From JAAFHN01 sp031421855 (GTDB lineage Bacteria; Pseudomonadota; Gammaproteobacteria; Burkholderiales; Burkholderiaceae_C), in NCBI GenBank assembly GCA_031421855.1, contig JANOPN010000219.1:1-63807 (forward strand): a stretch of DNA of 63,807 bases, written 5' to 3'. The first letter of the stretch is position 1; the number at the start of each line of letters is the position of its first letter. The notes beneath the pieces were generated by a model. That model was given only the letters and a program-made list of their open reading frames with translations, was not told where the DNA came from and did no database searches. Position numbers and translations under genes: made by a program. Positions 26,562-35,209 of the stretch are shown here, piece by piece.

Positions 26562-28192
26562 TGCGCACCGATTGCGAAGGTAGCCGCCGACTCGAATGCT
26601 TAATTCTTCTGTTGGCAACCTGCGTGTGCATGGCCCCGGTTTGGCTCGTGTCACGCGATTTGTGGGATGGTGTCGCGGCAGCCTACGCCATCGAAACCAA
26701 TCAATTTGATGGATTGAAGCTGTGGCTGATGTCCAGCAATTGGTGGTTGCTATATGCCATGTACCAAGGCGTCGCTTGGCTTGCTGCTCAAACGGGCGTG
26801 GAGTGGTGGGTGTTTGTCAAGGCACTGATCCATTGCTCCGCTTTAGGCGTTGCCTGGGAAACGACACAATTGGCGCGCAACGCCTTGGACTTGCGCGGGC
26901 GGTCGCCGTTGATGGCTGGACTCATGGTTTGCGCCTTACCGGTTTGGCCGATGATGTATGACAGCGTTCACATGGTGTTCGTCTTCGTTTGGATGGCGCT
27001 TTTGGGCCACCGACTTTGGGCGACTTCGACACGCAAGCATGAACAAATGCTAGGCTTACTGCTAATCGCCGTGTCGTTGCAGCTGAACTCCAACGTGCTT
27101 TTCGTGCTCGCTTTAGAAGCCGTTCGGTGGGTCAAGCGGCGGTCAACCGGTCGGCGAGTCGACGCGGCGCAAAGTTTGTTGCTGCTGGTCGTGATCGTTG
27201 CTTACGCACTCCTGTCGCGTTGGCTCGCGCCGCCCGTCGGTCCAAACACCGGATACAACGCTTTGCTTAAACCTTGGCACTGGGGCGAGTTGAAGCGCAT
27301 GCTTGGCGCAGTGATCATGTTTGCCACCTGGTTCATTTTTCCCTTGGCCGTCGCTGCTTTGGGTGCTGTCGTTTGTTGGATGGCGAAGTTGCGTCCTGGC
27401 GCTGTTCAAACGAACGTGTGGGTCAAACTCGCCGTGGTCTCATCCGGCGCGGTCGGTGCCTACGTTGCCGTTGGAAAAGGCCCCGCGCTCTTTTTCCCCG
27501 TCGGTTTGTCGGCCGACTACGTGTTTTCGCAGTTGGCGCTTTCGCCAGACTCGGCTTGGGTCAGCACAGCCGATCACTGGATTGGGCGGCACGCGTTTTT
27601 GTGGATTGTCCCTGTGGCGTTGCTATGCGCCACCTTGATGCGGTCGATTGCATCAGCGTCGCGAACGGGCGCTGCCGTGGTTGGTGTGTTGGCTTTGGCA
27701 CATGCATTCGCTTGGCAGCTGCACGGACACAGCGCAAAAATCAACCGGGTTCTGGCAGAGGAGTCGATCGTCAGCGCCCTCAAAACACTGCCCCCCCCCC
27801 CCGCTGGCGACGTGAATTTGCGGATATCGCCTCGGCTGGGCGTGCTGTTCAGCACCTTGGAGAGTAATTACATGGTTTATCGAGCCTGGGGGGCTGACCA
27901 ATACATGGCGACCACGGCGTACCAAACCGGGGCAACGACTGCATTGACTCAGGAGGGTCGGCGTGAAGTCAAAAAATTGGTTTCACTTTACCCACCGATG
28001 GGGCAGGCCAACGTCGCTGGCGCATGGTCTATCAACAACTCATCACAGCGCGCCTGCACCACTGCGATTGATGTTGTGATCAGCGCGCCAATCAATTTAA
28101 TCTCCGTTTTGCAACTTGTTTTGTCACATCCGGTCACAACTGCAACCGCGCAGGTGGCAAGCACGGAATGCGCGCAAGCGACCGAACGATAA
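26561..28192 (+). CDS. Polytopic membrane protein, putative surface-glycan glucosyltransferase
   Basis: About 543 residues with some ten or more hydrophobic segments and a C-terminal periplasmic part. No motif I can name, but third genes of gtr clusters are exactly such diverse large membrane transferases that move the flipped sugar onto O-antigen. An acidic pair near the N-terminus (SRDLWDG) sits where GT-C enzymes carry their catalytic Asp. Residues 411-414 are four prolines encoded by a C12 run, so the gene may be phase variable. Overlaps gtrA by one base (TGATG). Confidence 0.65.
   Translation: MRTDCEGSRRLECLILLLATCVCMAPVWLVSRDLWDGVAAAYAIETNQFDGLKLWLMSSNWWLLYAMYQGVAWLAAQTGVEWWVFVKALIHCSALGVAWETTQLARNALDLRGRSPLMAGLMVCALPVWPMMYDSVHMVFVFVWMALLGHRLWATSTRKHEQMLGLLLIAVSLQLNSNVLFVLALEAVRWVKRRSTGRRVDAAQSLLLLVVIVAYALLSRWLAPPVGPNTGYNALLKPWHWGELKRMLGAVIMFATWFIFPLAVAALGAVVCWMAKLRPGAVQTNVWVKLAVVSSGAVGAYVAVGKGPALFFPVGLSADYVFSQLALSPDSAWVSTADHWIGRHAFLWIVPVALLCATLMRSIASASRTGAAVVGVLALAHAFAWQLHGHSAKINRVLAEESIVSALKTLPPPPAGDVNLRISPRLGVLFSTLESNYMVYRAWGADQYMATTAYQTGATTALTQEGRREVKKLVSLYPPMGQANVAGAWSINNSSQRACTTAIDVVISAPINLISVLQLVLSHPVTTATAQVASTECAQATER
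27791..27802 (+). repeat. C12 homopolymer inside a glycosyltransferase-like gene
   Basis: Twelve consecutive C encode four Pro in frame. Losing one C brings a TGA at 27813-27815 into frame; gaining one leads to a stop at 27865-27867. This is the layout of an on/off contingency tract. Confidence 0.8.
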
Positions 28193-28217
28193 TCACGCCT
28201 CAGCTCAATCGAATCCA

Positions 28218-30626
28218 ATGGCAAAAAAGAAACCTAAATCATCTGCTTCGGTTACCGCAGTCGCGCCCGCAACTCCCACCGGTGAAACTCAAACCCGAGT
28301 CGTTGCGCCAAAAGCCATCCCCGTCGGTGCCTTGCCAACGGAGATGGGCAAAGGCGACTGGACTGCGATTTTGCTGGCTTTGATGATGTTTTTCACCCCT
28401 GCCGTCGGCGTGCCGCATGAGTACATGTTGCAAGACACGCTGAAGTCAATTGTGGTGGCTTGCGTGGCGTTTTTTACCTTGGGCATCTTTTTCTACCGCC
28501 AGCGGAACCGACGCGACGGGCTGCGCTGGCATTTCACGATGTGGCTTTTCCTGTCCCTTGCAGCATGGGCAGTCGGAAGCATGGTTTGGTCACACACCTA
28601 TTTGGCAGGGGTCGAGGCATCTCGTTGGATCGTGTTGTCTGTCATCGTGTTTCTGTCGTTGAATGCATTCACCCGAGAGCGAGTGCCACTGCTTGCCTCT
28701 GGCGTCCACTTTGGCGCCGTGGCTGCCACGGTCTGGGCGGCAGCGCAGTTTTGGGGTGATTGGAAAGGCATTCCGCAGGGGCCTCCGCCAGCGTCAACCT
28801 TCGTCAACCGCAACTTTTACGCTGAATTCGTTGCCTGCACGATTCCGTTTGGTTTCTATTTGCTTTTAACCGCTCGCAAATCTGCGGCGGTGTTTGTTTT
28901 TTCATTGACCAATGCGTTCGTGTTGGTAGGCATCATGATGACCGGTACACGTTCGGCCATGATCGCCACGGGCGTAGGGCTGATCCTTGTGGGCATCGCC
29001 GCTTACCGCTATCGCAAGCAACTGGCGTTTTCTGGATGGAGCAGCGGCAAAAAAATCATGTCAATCACGTTGATTGCGATCACGATGGGTTTGTTGGGGC
29101 TGATTCCAAGCAAGGCTAAAGGATTCGAGTACGACGGAATCAACGCTTGGCAACGAGCCTTCTTCAGGGCTTCGCTGTTGGCCAAGCCCACTGAGTACAC
29201 GTCGGGATCGGCTTCGGTGCGTAAGGTCATGTGGCTTGCTACGGCGCGAATCATCCAGCAACGACCCATCACTGGCGTCGGAGCTGGTGCGTGGGAGGTC
29301 GATATCCCCCTCTATCAAGATCCTGGCTCGCAGTTGGAGACTGACTACTACGTTCACAACGAGTTTTTGCAGTTGCTGGCAGAGTACGGCATTGTGGGTT
29401 GGTTCTTCTTGCTCTCGCTATTGAGCTATTTGTCGATTGCAGCGATTCGAACGCTGAGGGGTAAGTCCGCCGAGGAGAAAGCTGAAGCGCCTTTGAGGAT
29501 ATTCATCTTGATTACGCTGACGGCTTTCTTTTTGGTGAGCAACGCCGGATTTCCGTGGCGGATGGCTTCGACCGGTGCGATGTTTGCACTCGCAGTTGGC
29601 GCATTGGGGGCATCAGACGCGAGGCTGGGCTATCGCTCAATTTTTGCTGCGGTTCGAATGAATTGGTCGCCAACCTTGTCCCAACTGGGCGTGTCTGCGG
29701 CTGCTGTGTGCATGGCTGTCACGCTGTACATCACTTACTACGCCGCCGAATCTGAGCGATTGATCGTGTTGGCAACCAAAAACGCCTTGTCAATTACCGC
29801 CAGCGGCGAGCCCAATAACCCTAAATTTGATCGCGTCAAAAAAGAGGTGTTCAAAACCATCCGCGAAGGCATCGACATCAATCCGCACTACCGAAAGGTC
29901 ACGCCGATGGTCGCTGACGAAGCAGCGAAGTGGGGCAATTGGAAGGAAGCGACCTGGATCTGGGAGTCGGTTTTGGGATCCCGTCCGTACGTTGTGGCGA
30001 TCATGGCCAATGTTGCGCGGGGCTACGTCGTGACCGGCGAACCTGAAAAATCCTTGGTTTACATCGAGCGCGCGAAAAAGATTCAGCCTGCTGTGCCGTC
30101 CATCTGGGGGGCTGAAATCAATGCCTTGGTACGCATGGGCAAAATACCCGAGGCGATTGCGAAGTCCAAAGAGGCGCTCAAGCGAGACATCGTTGACACC
30201 GATGTGCTGAACATCAGCATTCAAGCAGCCATCTCCGCGAAGGACTGGCCATTTGCCATCGAGGCTTTGGAGGCCAAGAAAAAGCACTTGCCTGCGTCAG
30301 TTGCTGAGTCGGACGCGAAGATTGCGCAAATTTACGTCGCCGGGCTGGGCGACGAGAAATCTGGGATGAAGTTTTACAAATCCGCCGTTGAGGCAATGCC
30401 AACGCCGCAGGAGCGACTCAACTTCTTAAGCTCGCTGCCACCGCAGTTCATCATGAAAATCGGCGCGGACTACACCGCGCTGGGGATCCCGCCGGACGTC
30501 GTCGCGCGTCTGACGGCACTCAGGGTGCAGCCAGCAGTCGCCGCACCGGCCGCCGCGGCCAAGCCCGTGGCGCCAGCGCAATCACCACCGAGCGGCGGTT
30601 TTGTTCCCCAGCCGGCCAAACCCTGA
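28218..30626 (+). CDS. O-antigen ligase/polymerase-like protein with TPR tail
   Basis: About 802 residues from ATG 28218. Residues 1-45 are cytoplasmic and Ala/Pro/Lys-rich. About 12 membrane helices follow, with the Wzy_C signature region TGTRSAMIATGVGL and the large periplasmic loop PITGVGAGAWEVD ... YYVHNEFLQLLAEYGIVGW. This family joins or polymerises O-antigen or glycosylates pilin at the periplasmic face. After the last helix (about residue 515) the tail is built of TPR-like helical repeats, then a Pro/Ala-rich end. It fits with the upstream gtr-like genes in surface glycan assembly. Confidence 0.85.
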   Translation: MAKKKPKSSASVTAVAPATPTGETQTRVVAPKAIPVGALPTEMGKGDWTAILLALMMFFTPAVGVPHEYMLQDTLKSIVVACVAFFTLGIFFYRQRNRRDGLRWHFTMWLFLSLAAWAVGSMVWSHTYLAGVEASRWIVLSVIVFLSLNAFTRERVPLLASGVHFGAVAATVWAAAQFWGDWKGIPQGPPPASTFVNRNFYAEFVACTIPFGFYLLLTARKSAAVFVFSLTNAFVLVGIMMTGTRSAMIATGVGLILVGIAAYRYRKQLAFSGWSSGKKIMSITLIAITMGLLGLIPSKAKGFEYDGINAWQRAFFRASLLAKPTEYTSGSASVRKVMWLATARIIQQRPITGVGAGAWEVDIPLYQDPGSQLETDYYVHNEFLQLLAEYGIVGWFFLLSLLSYLSIAAIRTLRGKSAEEKAEAPLRIFILITLTAFFLVSNAGFPWRMASTGAMFALAVGALGASDARLGYRSIFAAVRMNWSPTLSQLGVSAAAVCMAVTLYITYYAAESERLIVLATKNALSITASGEPNNPKFDRVKKEVFKTIREGIDINPHYRKVTPMVADEAAKWGNWKEATWIWESVLGSRPYVVAIMANVARGYVVTGEPEKSLVYIERAKKIQPAVPSIWGAEINALVRMGKIPEAIAKSKEALKRDIVDTDVLNISIQAAISAKDWPFAIEALEAKKKHLPASVAESDAKIAQIYVAGLGDEKSGMKFYKSAVEAMPTPQERLNFLSSLPPQFIMKIGADYTALGIPPDVVARLTALRVQPAVAAPAAAAKPVAPAQSPPSGGFVPQPAKP

Positions 30627-30639
30627 TATTGATGCCAAA

Positions 30640-30655
30640 GTTTTGCGTCAGTCCT
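30640..30655. repeat. Half-end of the ~100-bp MITE-like family
   Basis: GTTTTGCGTCAGTCCT matches the terminal inverted repeat of the elements at 50612, 52182 and 60533. No partner end is visible nearby, so this is a remnant. Confidence 0.5.
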
Positions 30656-30657
30656 GT

Positions 30658-31599
30658 TTAGATATCGTCTAGCAAAACGTAGGGCAGCGGGAGCGCTTGC
30701 GCGCGTCCGGCGTTAATCTCGATATTCTCAAGTCCCGCAGCGATTTGCATGGACGCAATGGCCACCCAGTTGCCGTCGGTGCATTGGGCTGCATTGCAAA
30801 TGGTGCCGATCGCGGTGCTGAGATCGGAGCTCAGAAAAACCTCATCCCCGGCAGCAACGGGCCGATTGGGCTGTGCTACGTTTAATACGAAAGCACGGCG
30901 CTTGAGCGTGCCGCGAAATTGGCTTCGAGCGACGACTTCTTGGCCAGGGTAACAACCCTTTTTGAAATTCACGCCATGGGTTGACTCGTAGTTGAGCATT
31001 TGCGGCACATACGCGTCGACGGTTTTGGCAGTGACTCGCCCAACACCGGCCAACACCTCAGCAATGAGCCATGAATCAGCACCCAGCTCCTGGGCCTGAG
31101 CGTTCTGACTCCCCGCCCCCACCGGTATCAAATGCAGCATTCGAGACAGCCCGCAAACTGCTGGCAACGATGTTGAAACATGGCCGTCGGTGATCTCGAC
31201 CGTTCCAACGACAGGTGATTCGGGTGTGTTGTTGGCCAATTCGCCGCAAATCAAAAACTCAGTGCTTGCAGCTGCCAACACCAACTTGGATCGCATCACA
31301 AACATCTTCAATCGCTTCAGCGTCGCTTCCAAAATGTCGGCGCTGATCACCCAAAGCAAGTCATCCGGCGCGAGTTTGATGACCCAGCCTGTCGCCACCA
31401 TCCGCCCTTTGACCGAACATTGAGCGGCCAGCCTTGCGTGCTTTGGCTGGAGCAGCAAGACATCTTGGGTCAGCATGTTGTTGAGAAAGGTAGCCGCATC
31501 AACGCCAGTGGCTCGCATGACACCCAGGTGGTCAAGCCTGCACTGACCGGCGGTTAAGAGTGAGCGCAAGCCCTCGGTTTGGATGTCGTTCGTGGTCAT
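30658..31599 (-). CDS. ygfZ: Tetrahydrofolate-binding iron-sulfur repair protein YgfZ
   Basis: 313 residues from ATG 31599. The diagnostic motif K-G-C-Y-x-G-Q-E is present (KKGCYPGQEVVARSQFRG, about residue 225), preceded by MLNYESTHGVNF. YgfZ is a GcvT-like folate-binding protein that supports assembly or repair of Fe-S enzymes such as MiaB. The start codon overlaps the proposed start of the divergent mltG gene, so the promoters must lie inside each other's coding sequence or the mltG start is further in. Confidence 0.9.
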   Translation of the reverse strand: MTTNDIQTEGLRSLLTAGQCRLDHLGVMRATGVDAATFLNNMLTQDVLLLQPKHARLAAQCSVKGRMVATGWVIKLAPDDLLWVISADILEATLKRLKMFVMRSKLVLAAASTEFLICGELANNTPESPVVGTVEITDGHVSTSLPAVCGLSRMLHLIPVGAGSQNAQAQELGADSWLIAEVLAGVGRVTAKTVDAYVPQMLNYESTHGVNFKKGCYPGQEVVARSQFRGTLKRRAFVLNVAQPNRPVAAGDEVFLSSDLSTAIGTICNAAQCTDGNWVAIASMQIAAGLENIEINAGRAQALPLPYVLLDDI

Positions 31600-32686
31600 G
31601 TGGCGATTATCATCAGTGCTCTCGATTTTTGCTGTCAACGCAGCTGCCGATTCGCTGTCCTACCTCTCAAATAGCTCTTTCGTGTCTTTTATCAAGTTTT
31701 CAATCGCCGCTTTGATCGTCATTGCGGGACTTGCGTTTGCTTGGACCCGCCAATCGATCAATTCGGGTAACGAGGCCATCAGTTTGGTCGTGACGCCAGG
31801 CAGTTCGGCTCGACAGATCGCGTCTGACATCGCCAAACTGGGAGCCGAGTCGTCACCCGTCATAACCGAGACATTGTGGTGGTTGCTGCTTCGGTTCTCT
31901 GGGCAATCGCGCAGCATCAAGGCGGGTGAATACGAGGTTGAGCCAGGCACGCAGCCAGCTCGGTTGCTGACCAAACTCATCGCCGGTGAACAGGTGACGC
32001 GCCAAATCACGTTGGTCGAAGGTTGGACTTTTCGCCAGATTCTGGATGCGTTAAAAAAACAACCACGCCTCAAATCCAGTATCCAAGGCTTGCCCGACGA
32101 AGATGCCCAACGCCTGATCATGCGCGTGATCGGCAAGCCTGACGTTCACCCAGAAGGGCGGTTTTTCCCAGACACATACTCGTTTTCAACGGGTCAAACC
32201 GATATCGATGTCCTGCGCCGCGCCGCGCTGGCCATGGACAAGCAGTTGGCGCTCGCGTGGGGTGCGCGAGATGCCAACACGGTGCTTCAATCCCCAGACG
32301 ATGCCCTGATTTTGGCCAGCATTGTTGAAAAAGAGACGGGCAATCCCAACGATCGGGGTCAAATTTCCGGTGTTTTTCACAACCGACTGCGCATTGGCAT
32401 GCGGCTTCAGACCGACCCAACAGTGATTTACGGGCTTGGCAGTCGATTTGATGGCAACCTGCGCAAACGAGATTTGCTCGCCGACACGCCCTACAACACG
32501 TACACCCGCGCCGGGCTGCCGCCAACACCCATCGCCACGCCGGGCAAAGCAGCGCTCGAAGCGGCCGTCAAACCCGCGGCTACCAACGCGATGTATTTCG
32601 TGGCAAAAGGCGATGGATCGAGCGCGTTCAGTGCCACGCTCGTAGAGCACAACCGCGCCGTCGACCAGTACATACGATTGCGGTAA
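31598..32686 (+). CDS. mltG: Endolytic murein transglycosylase MltG
   Basis: About 362 residues. An N-terminal membrane anchor (FSIAALIVIAGLAFAW) is followed by a LysM-like subdomain (VVTPGSSARQIASDIAKLG) and the YceG catalytic domain: EGRFFPDTY, then ASIVEKETG with the catalytic Glu, and RAGLPPTPIATPG. It cleaves nascent glycan strands and sets their length. The start is uncertain: ATG 31598 adds about 30 residues before the anchor, and a GTG at about 31682 would begin close to it. The gene lies 4 bases from tmk, the usual mltG-tmk-holB order. Confidence 0.9.
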   Translation: MWRLSSVLSIFAVNAAADSLSYLSNSSFVSFIKFSIAALIVIAGLAFAWTRQSINSGNEAISLVVTPGSSARQIASDIAKLGAESSPVITETLWWLLLRFSGQSRSIKAGEYEVEPGTQPARLLTKLIAGEQVTRQITLVEGWTFRQILDALKKQPRLKSSIQGLPDEDAQRLIMRVIGKPDVHPEGRFFPDTYSFSTGQTDIDVLRRAALAMDKQLALAWGARDANTVLQSPDDALILASIVEKETGNPNDRGQISGVFHNRLRIGMRLQTDPTVIYGLGSRFDGNLRKRDLLADTPYNTYTRAGLPPTPIATPGKAALEAAVKPAATNAMYFVAKGDGSSAFSATLVEHNRAVDQYIRLR

Positions 32687-32690
32687 ATTC

Positions 32691-33425
32691 ATGACCACGC
32701 CATCGCAACAACATGAGCAGCTGCGTCAGGCCCTGCAAGGGCGGATGCTGAGTTTTGAGGGCATTGACGGAGCCGGTAAATCGACCCACATCAACGCTTT
32801 AGCGGATGCTTTGCGAGCCCGTGGCGTCACTGTTGTGCTCACTCGGGAGCCTGGCGGCACGCCGTTGGCTGAAGCCATTCGCGAGTGGGTGCTGCATCAG
32901 CCGATGGACCCCTTGACCGAGGCGACCTTGATTTTTGCCGCTCGCAGCGACCACATCGAGCGGGTGATCGCGCCAGCGCTGGCTCGCGGCGACTGGGTTT
33001 TGTGCGACCGATTCACCGACGCGACGTTCGCGTACCAGGGTCATGGCCGAGATTTTTCAATCGAATCACTATCAAAACTAGAGCAACTGATTCAACAAAA
33101 CCGGAGACCAAGTGCCGATTTGGCACAAAATTTGCCCTTGGATGCACTTTTGGAGCCCGATTTGACGATTTGGTTTGATCTGGATCCTGCGATCGCTGCC
33201 AAACGACTGGCTGGCGCTCGGGTGCCCGATAAATTTGAGTCGCAGCCCGAGGCATTTTTTGCCAAAGTTCGCCACGGCTACGCCGCTCGGGCTCAAGCCC
33301 AGCCAGATCGGTTTGCCGTCATCAACGCCGACGCCAGCCGCGAAATTGTTTGGGAGCGTGTGCTTGCCGCCGTCGACGCTGTCGCATGGTGGCCCAAACG
33401 CGAAGATGCCGCCGATGCCAGTTGA
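32691..33425 (+). CDS. tmk: Thymidylate kinase with repeat-encoded insertion
   Basis: 244 residues against about 205-215 usually. P-loop FEGIDGAGKST (about 22-32), the DR-Y-like CDRFTDATFAYQGHGRD segment and the LTREPGGTPLAE motif identify TMP kinase, which makes dTDP. The region after GHGRDFSIESL should lead quickly to the PDLT-FDL strand, but here extra residues (QQNRRPSADLAQNLPLDALL) intervene. They are encoded by dispersed repeat R9 and its tail. It still reads as an intact gene, overlapping holB by about 20 bases. Confidence 0.92.
   Translation: MTTPSQQHEQLRQALQGRMLSFEGIDGAGKSTHINALADALRARGVTVVLTREPGGTPLAEAIREWVLHQPMDPLTEATLIFAARSDHIERVIAPALARGDWVLCDRFTDATFAYQGHGRDFSIESLSKLEQLIQQNRRPSADLAQNLPLDALLEPDLTIWFDLDPAIAAKRLAGARVPDKFESQPEAFFAKVRHGYAARAQAQPDRFAVINADASREIVWERVLAAVDAVAWWPKREDAADAS
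33068..33140 (+). repeat. Dispersed repeat, copy R9, in frame inside tmk
   Basis: ACTATCAAAACTAGAGCAAC, a divergent head, is followed by AAAACCGGAGACCAAGTGCC and the full tail GATTTGGCACAAAATTTGCC. Plus orientation, in a different reading frame from copies R4, R6 and R7. Confidence 0.65.
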
Positions 33426-34422
33426 TGCGCTTGCCCCGTGGTTGGGCGACCAATTGCAACCCTTGCGCCAACGCAAGGCGCATGCGCTGCTCATTGAAGG
33501 CCCCAGTGGGCTGGGTCAATGGGAGCTGTCATTCGCCTTAGTCAGCGCGTGGCTTTGCGATTCGCCGACCGACTTGGGCGCCTGCGGCGAATGTGCGAGC
33601 TGCCATTTGCTCGCGGCGCGGACCCACCCCGATTTGTTTGTACTCATGCCCGAGACCCACGCATTGCGCATGGAGTGGCCGCTGGACAGCGCAACCCAGG
33701 CCGAGTTGGACGACAAAAAGCGCAAACCCAGTAAAGAGATTCGCGCCGACGACGCGCTCAAGCTGATTGGATTTACTCAGCGGACCGCCGCGCGTCGCAA
33801 AGGCAAGTTCGCGCTCATCTACCCGGCGGAGCGCATGAACCCAACCAGTGCGAACAGCCTGCTCAAGGTGCTTGAAGAACCACAGGGCGAACTGCGGTTT
33901 GTTCTAGCCAGTGAGACCGCGGCCGCGTTGTTGCCGACGATCCGCAGCCGCTGCCAAAGCCATGTGCTGCAATGGCCAAAGCCACAGCTTGCAGTCGATT
34001 GGCTCATTCAGCAAGGCATGTCAGCCGAGTCGGCGCAGGTCTGGCTGCGGGCGAGTGGGGGCAGGGCCTTTGATGCCTTGGGCTACGCTGAACACCCGCC
34101 GCAAGCATGGCAAGACTTGCCGTCTCGGTTGGCAAGCGGGCAGGTCGAAGCGCTTGAAGACCTCTTCGGGGTTGATCCCACGCGGTGGATTCAAACGCTG
34201 CAAAAGCTTTGCCACGACCTGCTGGCGATCAAAACCGGAGCTGAGCCCAAATATTTTGACAAAGCCACGCTGCCTGAACTGAATCAAGTGTCGAGCCTCA
34301 ACAAACTGTCTGATTGGGGGCATTTGCTGCATGGCCACGCGCGTCAAGCCAGCCATCCGCTGAATGCCAGTTTGCTGCTTGAACTGCTCGGTGCCCAAGC
34401 GCAACACGCAATCGGTCAATGA
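33406..34422 (+). CDS. holB: DNA polymerase III subunit delta prime
   Basis: About 338 residues. Features are ALLIEGPSGLGQWELSFAL (a degenerate P-loop as in delta prime), the four-cysteine zinc site (C-x-x-C-x-x-C in GACGECASCHLL after AWLC), YPAERMNPTSANSLLKVLEEP (Walker B region with the SRC-like RSRCQSH). It is a non-catalytic clamp-loader subunit. ATG 33406 and 33415 are both possible; either overlaps the end of tmk. It is followed by pilZ 16 bases later. Confidence 0.9.
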   Translation: MPPMPVDALAPWLGDQLQPLRQRKAHALLIEGPSGLGQWELSFALVSAWLCDSPTDLGACGECASCHLLAARTHPDLFVLMPETHALRMEWPLDSATQAELDDKKRKPSKEIRADDALKLIGFTQRTAARRKGKFALIYPAERMNPTSANSLLKVLEEPQGELRFVLASETAAALLPTIRSRCQSHVLQWPKPQLAVDWLIQQGMSAESAQVWLRASGGRAFDALGYAEHPPQAWQDLPSRLASGQVEALEDLFGVDPTRWIQTLQKLCHDLLAIKTGAEPKYFDKATLPELNQVSSLNKLSDWGHLLHGHARQASHPLNASLLLELLGAQAQHAIGQ

Positions 34423-34438
34423 CCACTACACTTACTAC

Positions 34439-34798
34439 ATGAGCAGCCCAACCACCGCCGCACGCCCCAGCGTCATTCAGCTGGCGATCAAAGAAAAAGC
34501 CGCTTTGTTTGCCGCATTCATTCCGCTGTTCACCGACGGCGGCGTGTTCATTCCCAGCACCCGTGAATATCGAATGGGTGACGACGTCTACGTCTTGTTG
34601 TCTTTGCCAGACGACACCCAACGCTACCCCGTCGCCGGCAAAGTCGCTTGGATCACGCCGGCAAAAGCCGCTGGCGGGCGCACCCAAGGCATTGGCATCA
34701 AGTTTCCCGCAGACGAAAAAACCAAGCTGCTCAAAATGAAAATCGAGAGTATTTTGGGCGCACATCTGAGCACAGATCGGCCGACACAAACCATCTAG
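34439..34798 (+). CDS. pilZ: Type IV pilus PilZ-domain protein
   Basis: 119 residues from ATG 34439. The PilZ fold is seen in LFTDGGVFIPSTREYRMGDDVYVLLSLPDD and GIGIKFPADEK. The usual c-di-GMP motif R-x-x-x-R is absent at the N-terminus, as in the original PilZ protein, which acts through PilB/FimX rather than binding c-di-GMP itself. Position after tmk and holB and before tatD is the conserved proteobacterial context. Confidence 0.9.
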   Translation: MSSPTTAARPSVIQLAIKEKAALFAAFIPLFTDGGVFIPSTREYRMGDDVYVLLSLPDDTQRYPVAGKVAWITPAKAAGGRTQGIGIKFPADEKTKLLKMKIESILGAHLSTDRPTQTI

Positions 34799-35209
34799 CC
34801 ACGCGCTGGGGTTGGCGCACAGCGTGCGCGTAGCAACCACGCAGCCTGCGACGTGCTGCAAAGGCATCGAAATGAGCATGAAGAGCAATATTTGATGACT
34901 TTTTGGCACTTGGTCACCGGATTCATTGGGTTTTTTGCTATCAAAATTGAATCGAGCGGTCAGAGGCTAAATCGCCAAAGCCAATGACCTGAACTTGGCC
35001 GTCGTTGTCGCGAACGCTGTAATTTAGGCTCGATACGGGACCGAGGTTTTGTTGCGCCCAACGGGTTGACGTTATCGCGCCACGGCAAAACCCAAACCCG
35101 TTTGCTTCGCATCAAACACGGCATGAAACACTACACTAGGCGGCGTTGATTCGTGTTCTCGGTTCGCCCGACTTCACTTTCGCGACTTTTCGAAACTTTC
35201 GCTCACTTC
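34799..35209. other. Intergenic region with repeat R10 and a gene remnant
   Basis: No intact gene. Repeat R10 lies at 34890-34950. On the minus strand about 43 codons (near 34941-35070, including RWAQQNLGPVSSLNYSVRD) read like protein and end at a TGA supplied by the TTTTGATAGC head of the repeat; upstream the frame is broken. I read this as a remnant of an unknown gene. The tatD promoter probably lies at 35110-35205 but no clear boxes stand out. Confidence 0.4.
34890..34950 (-). repeat. Dispersed repeat, copy R10
   Basis: Minus orientation: GGCACTTGGTCACCGGATTC followed by ATTGGGTTTTTTGCTATCAA. Close to the family consensus. Confidence 0.85.
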
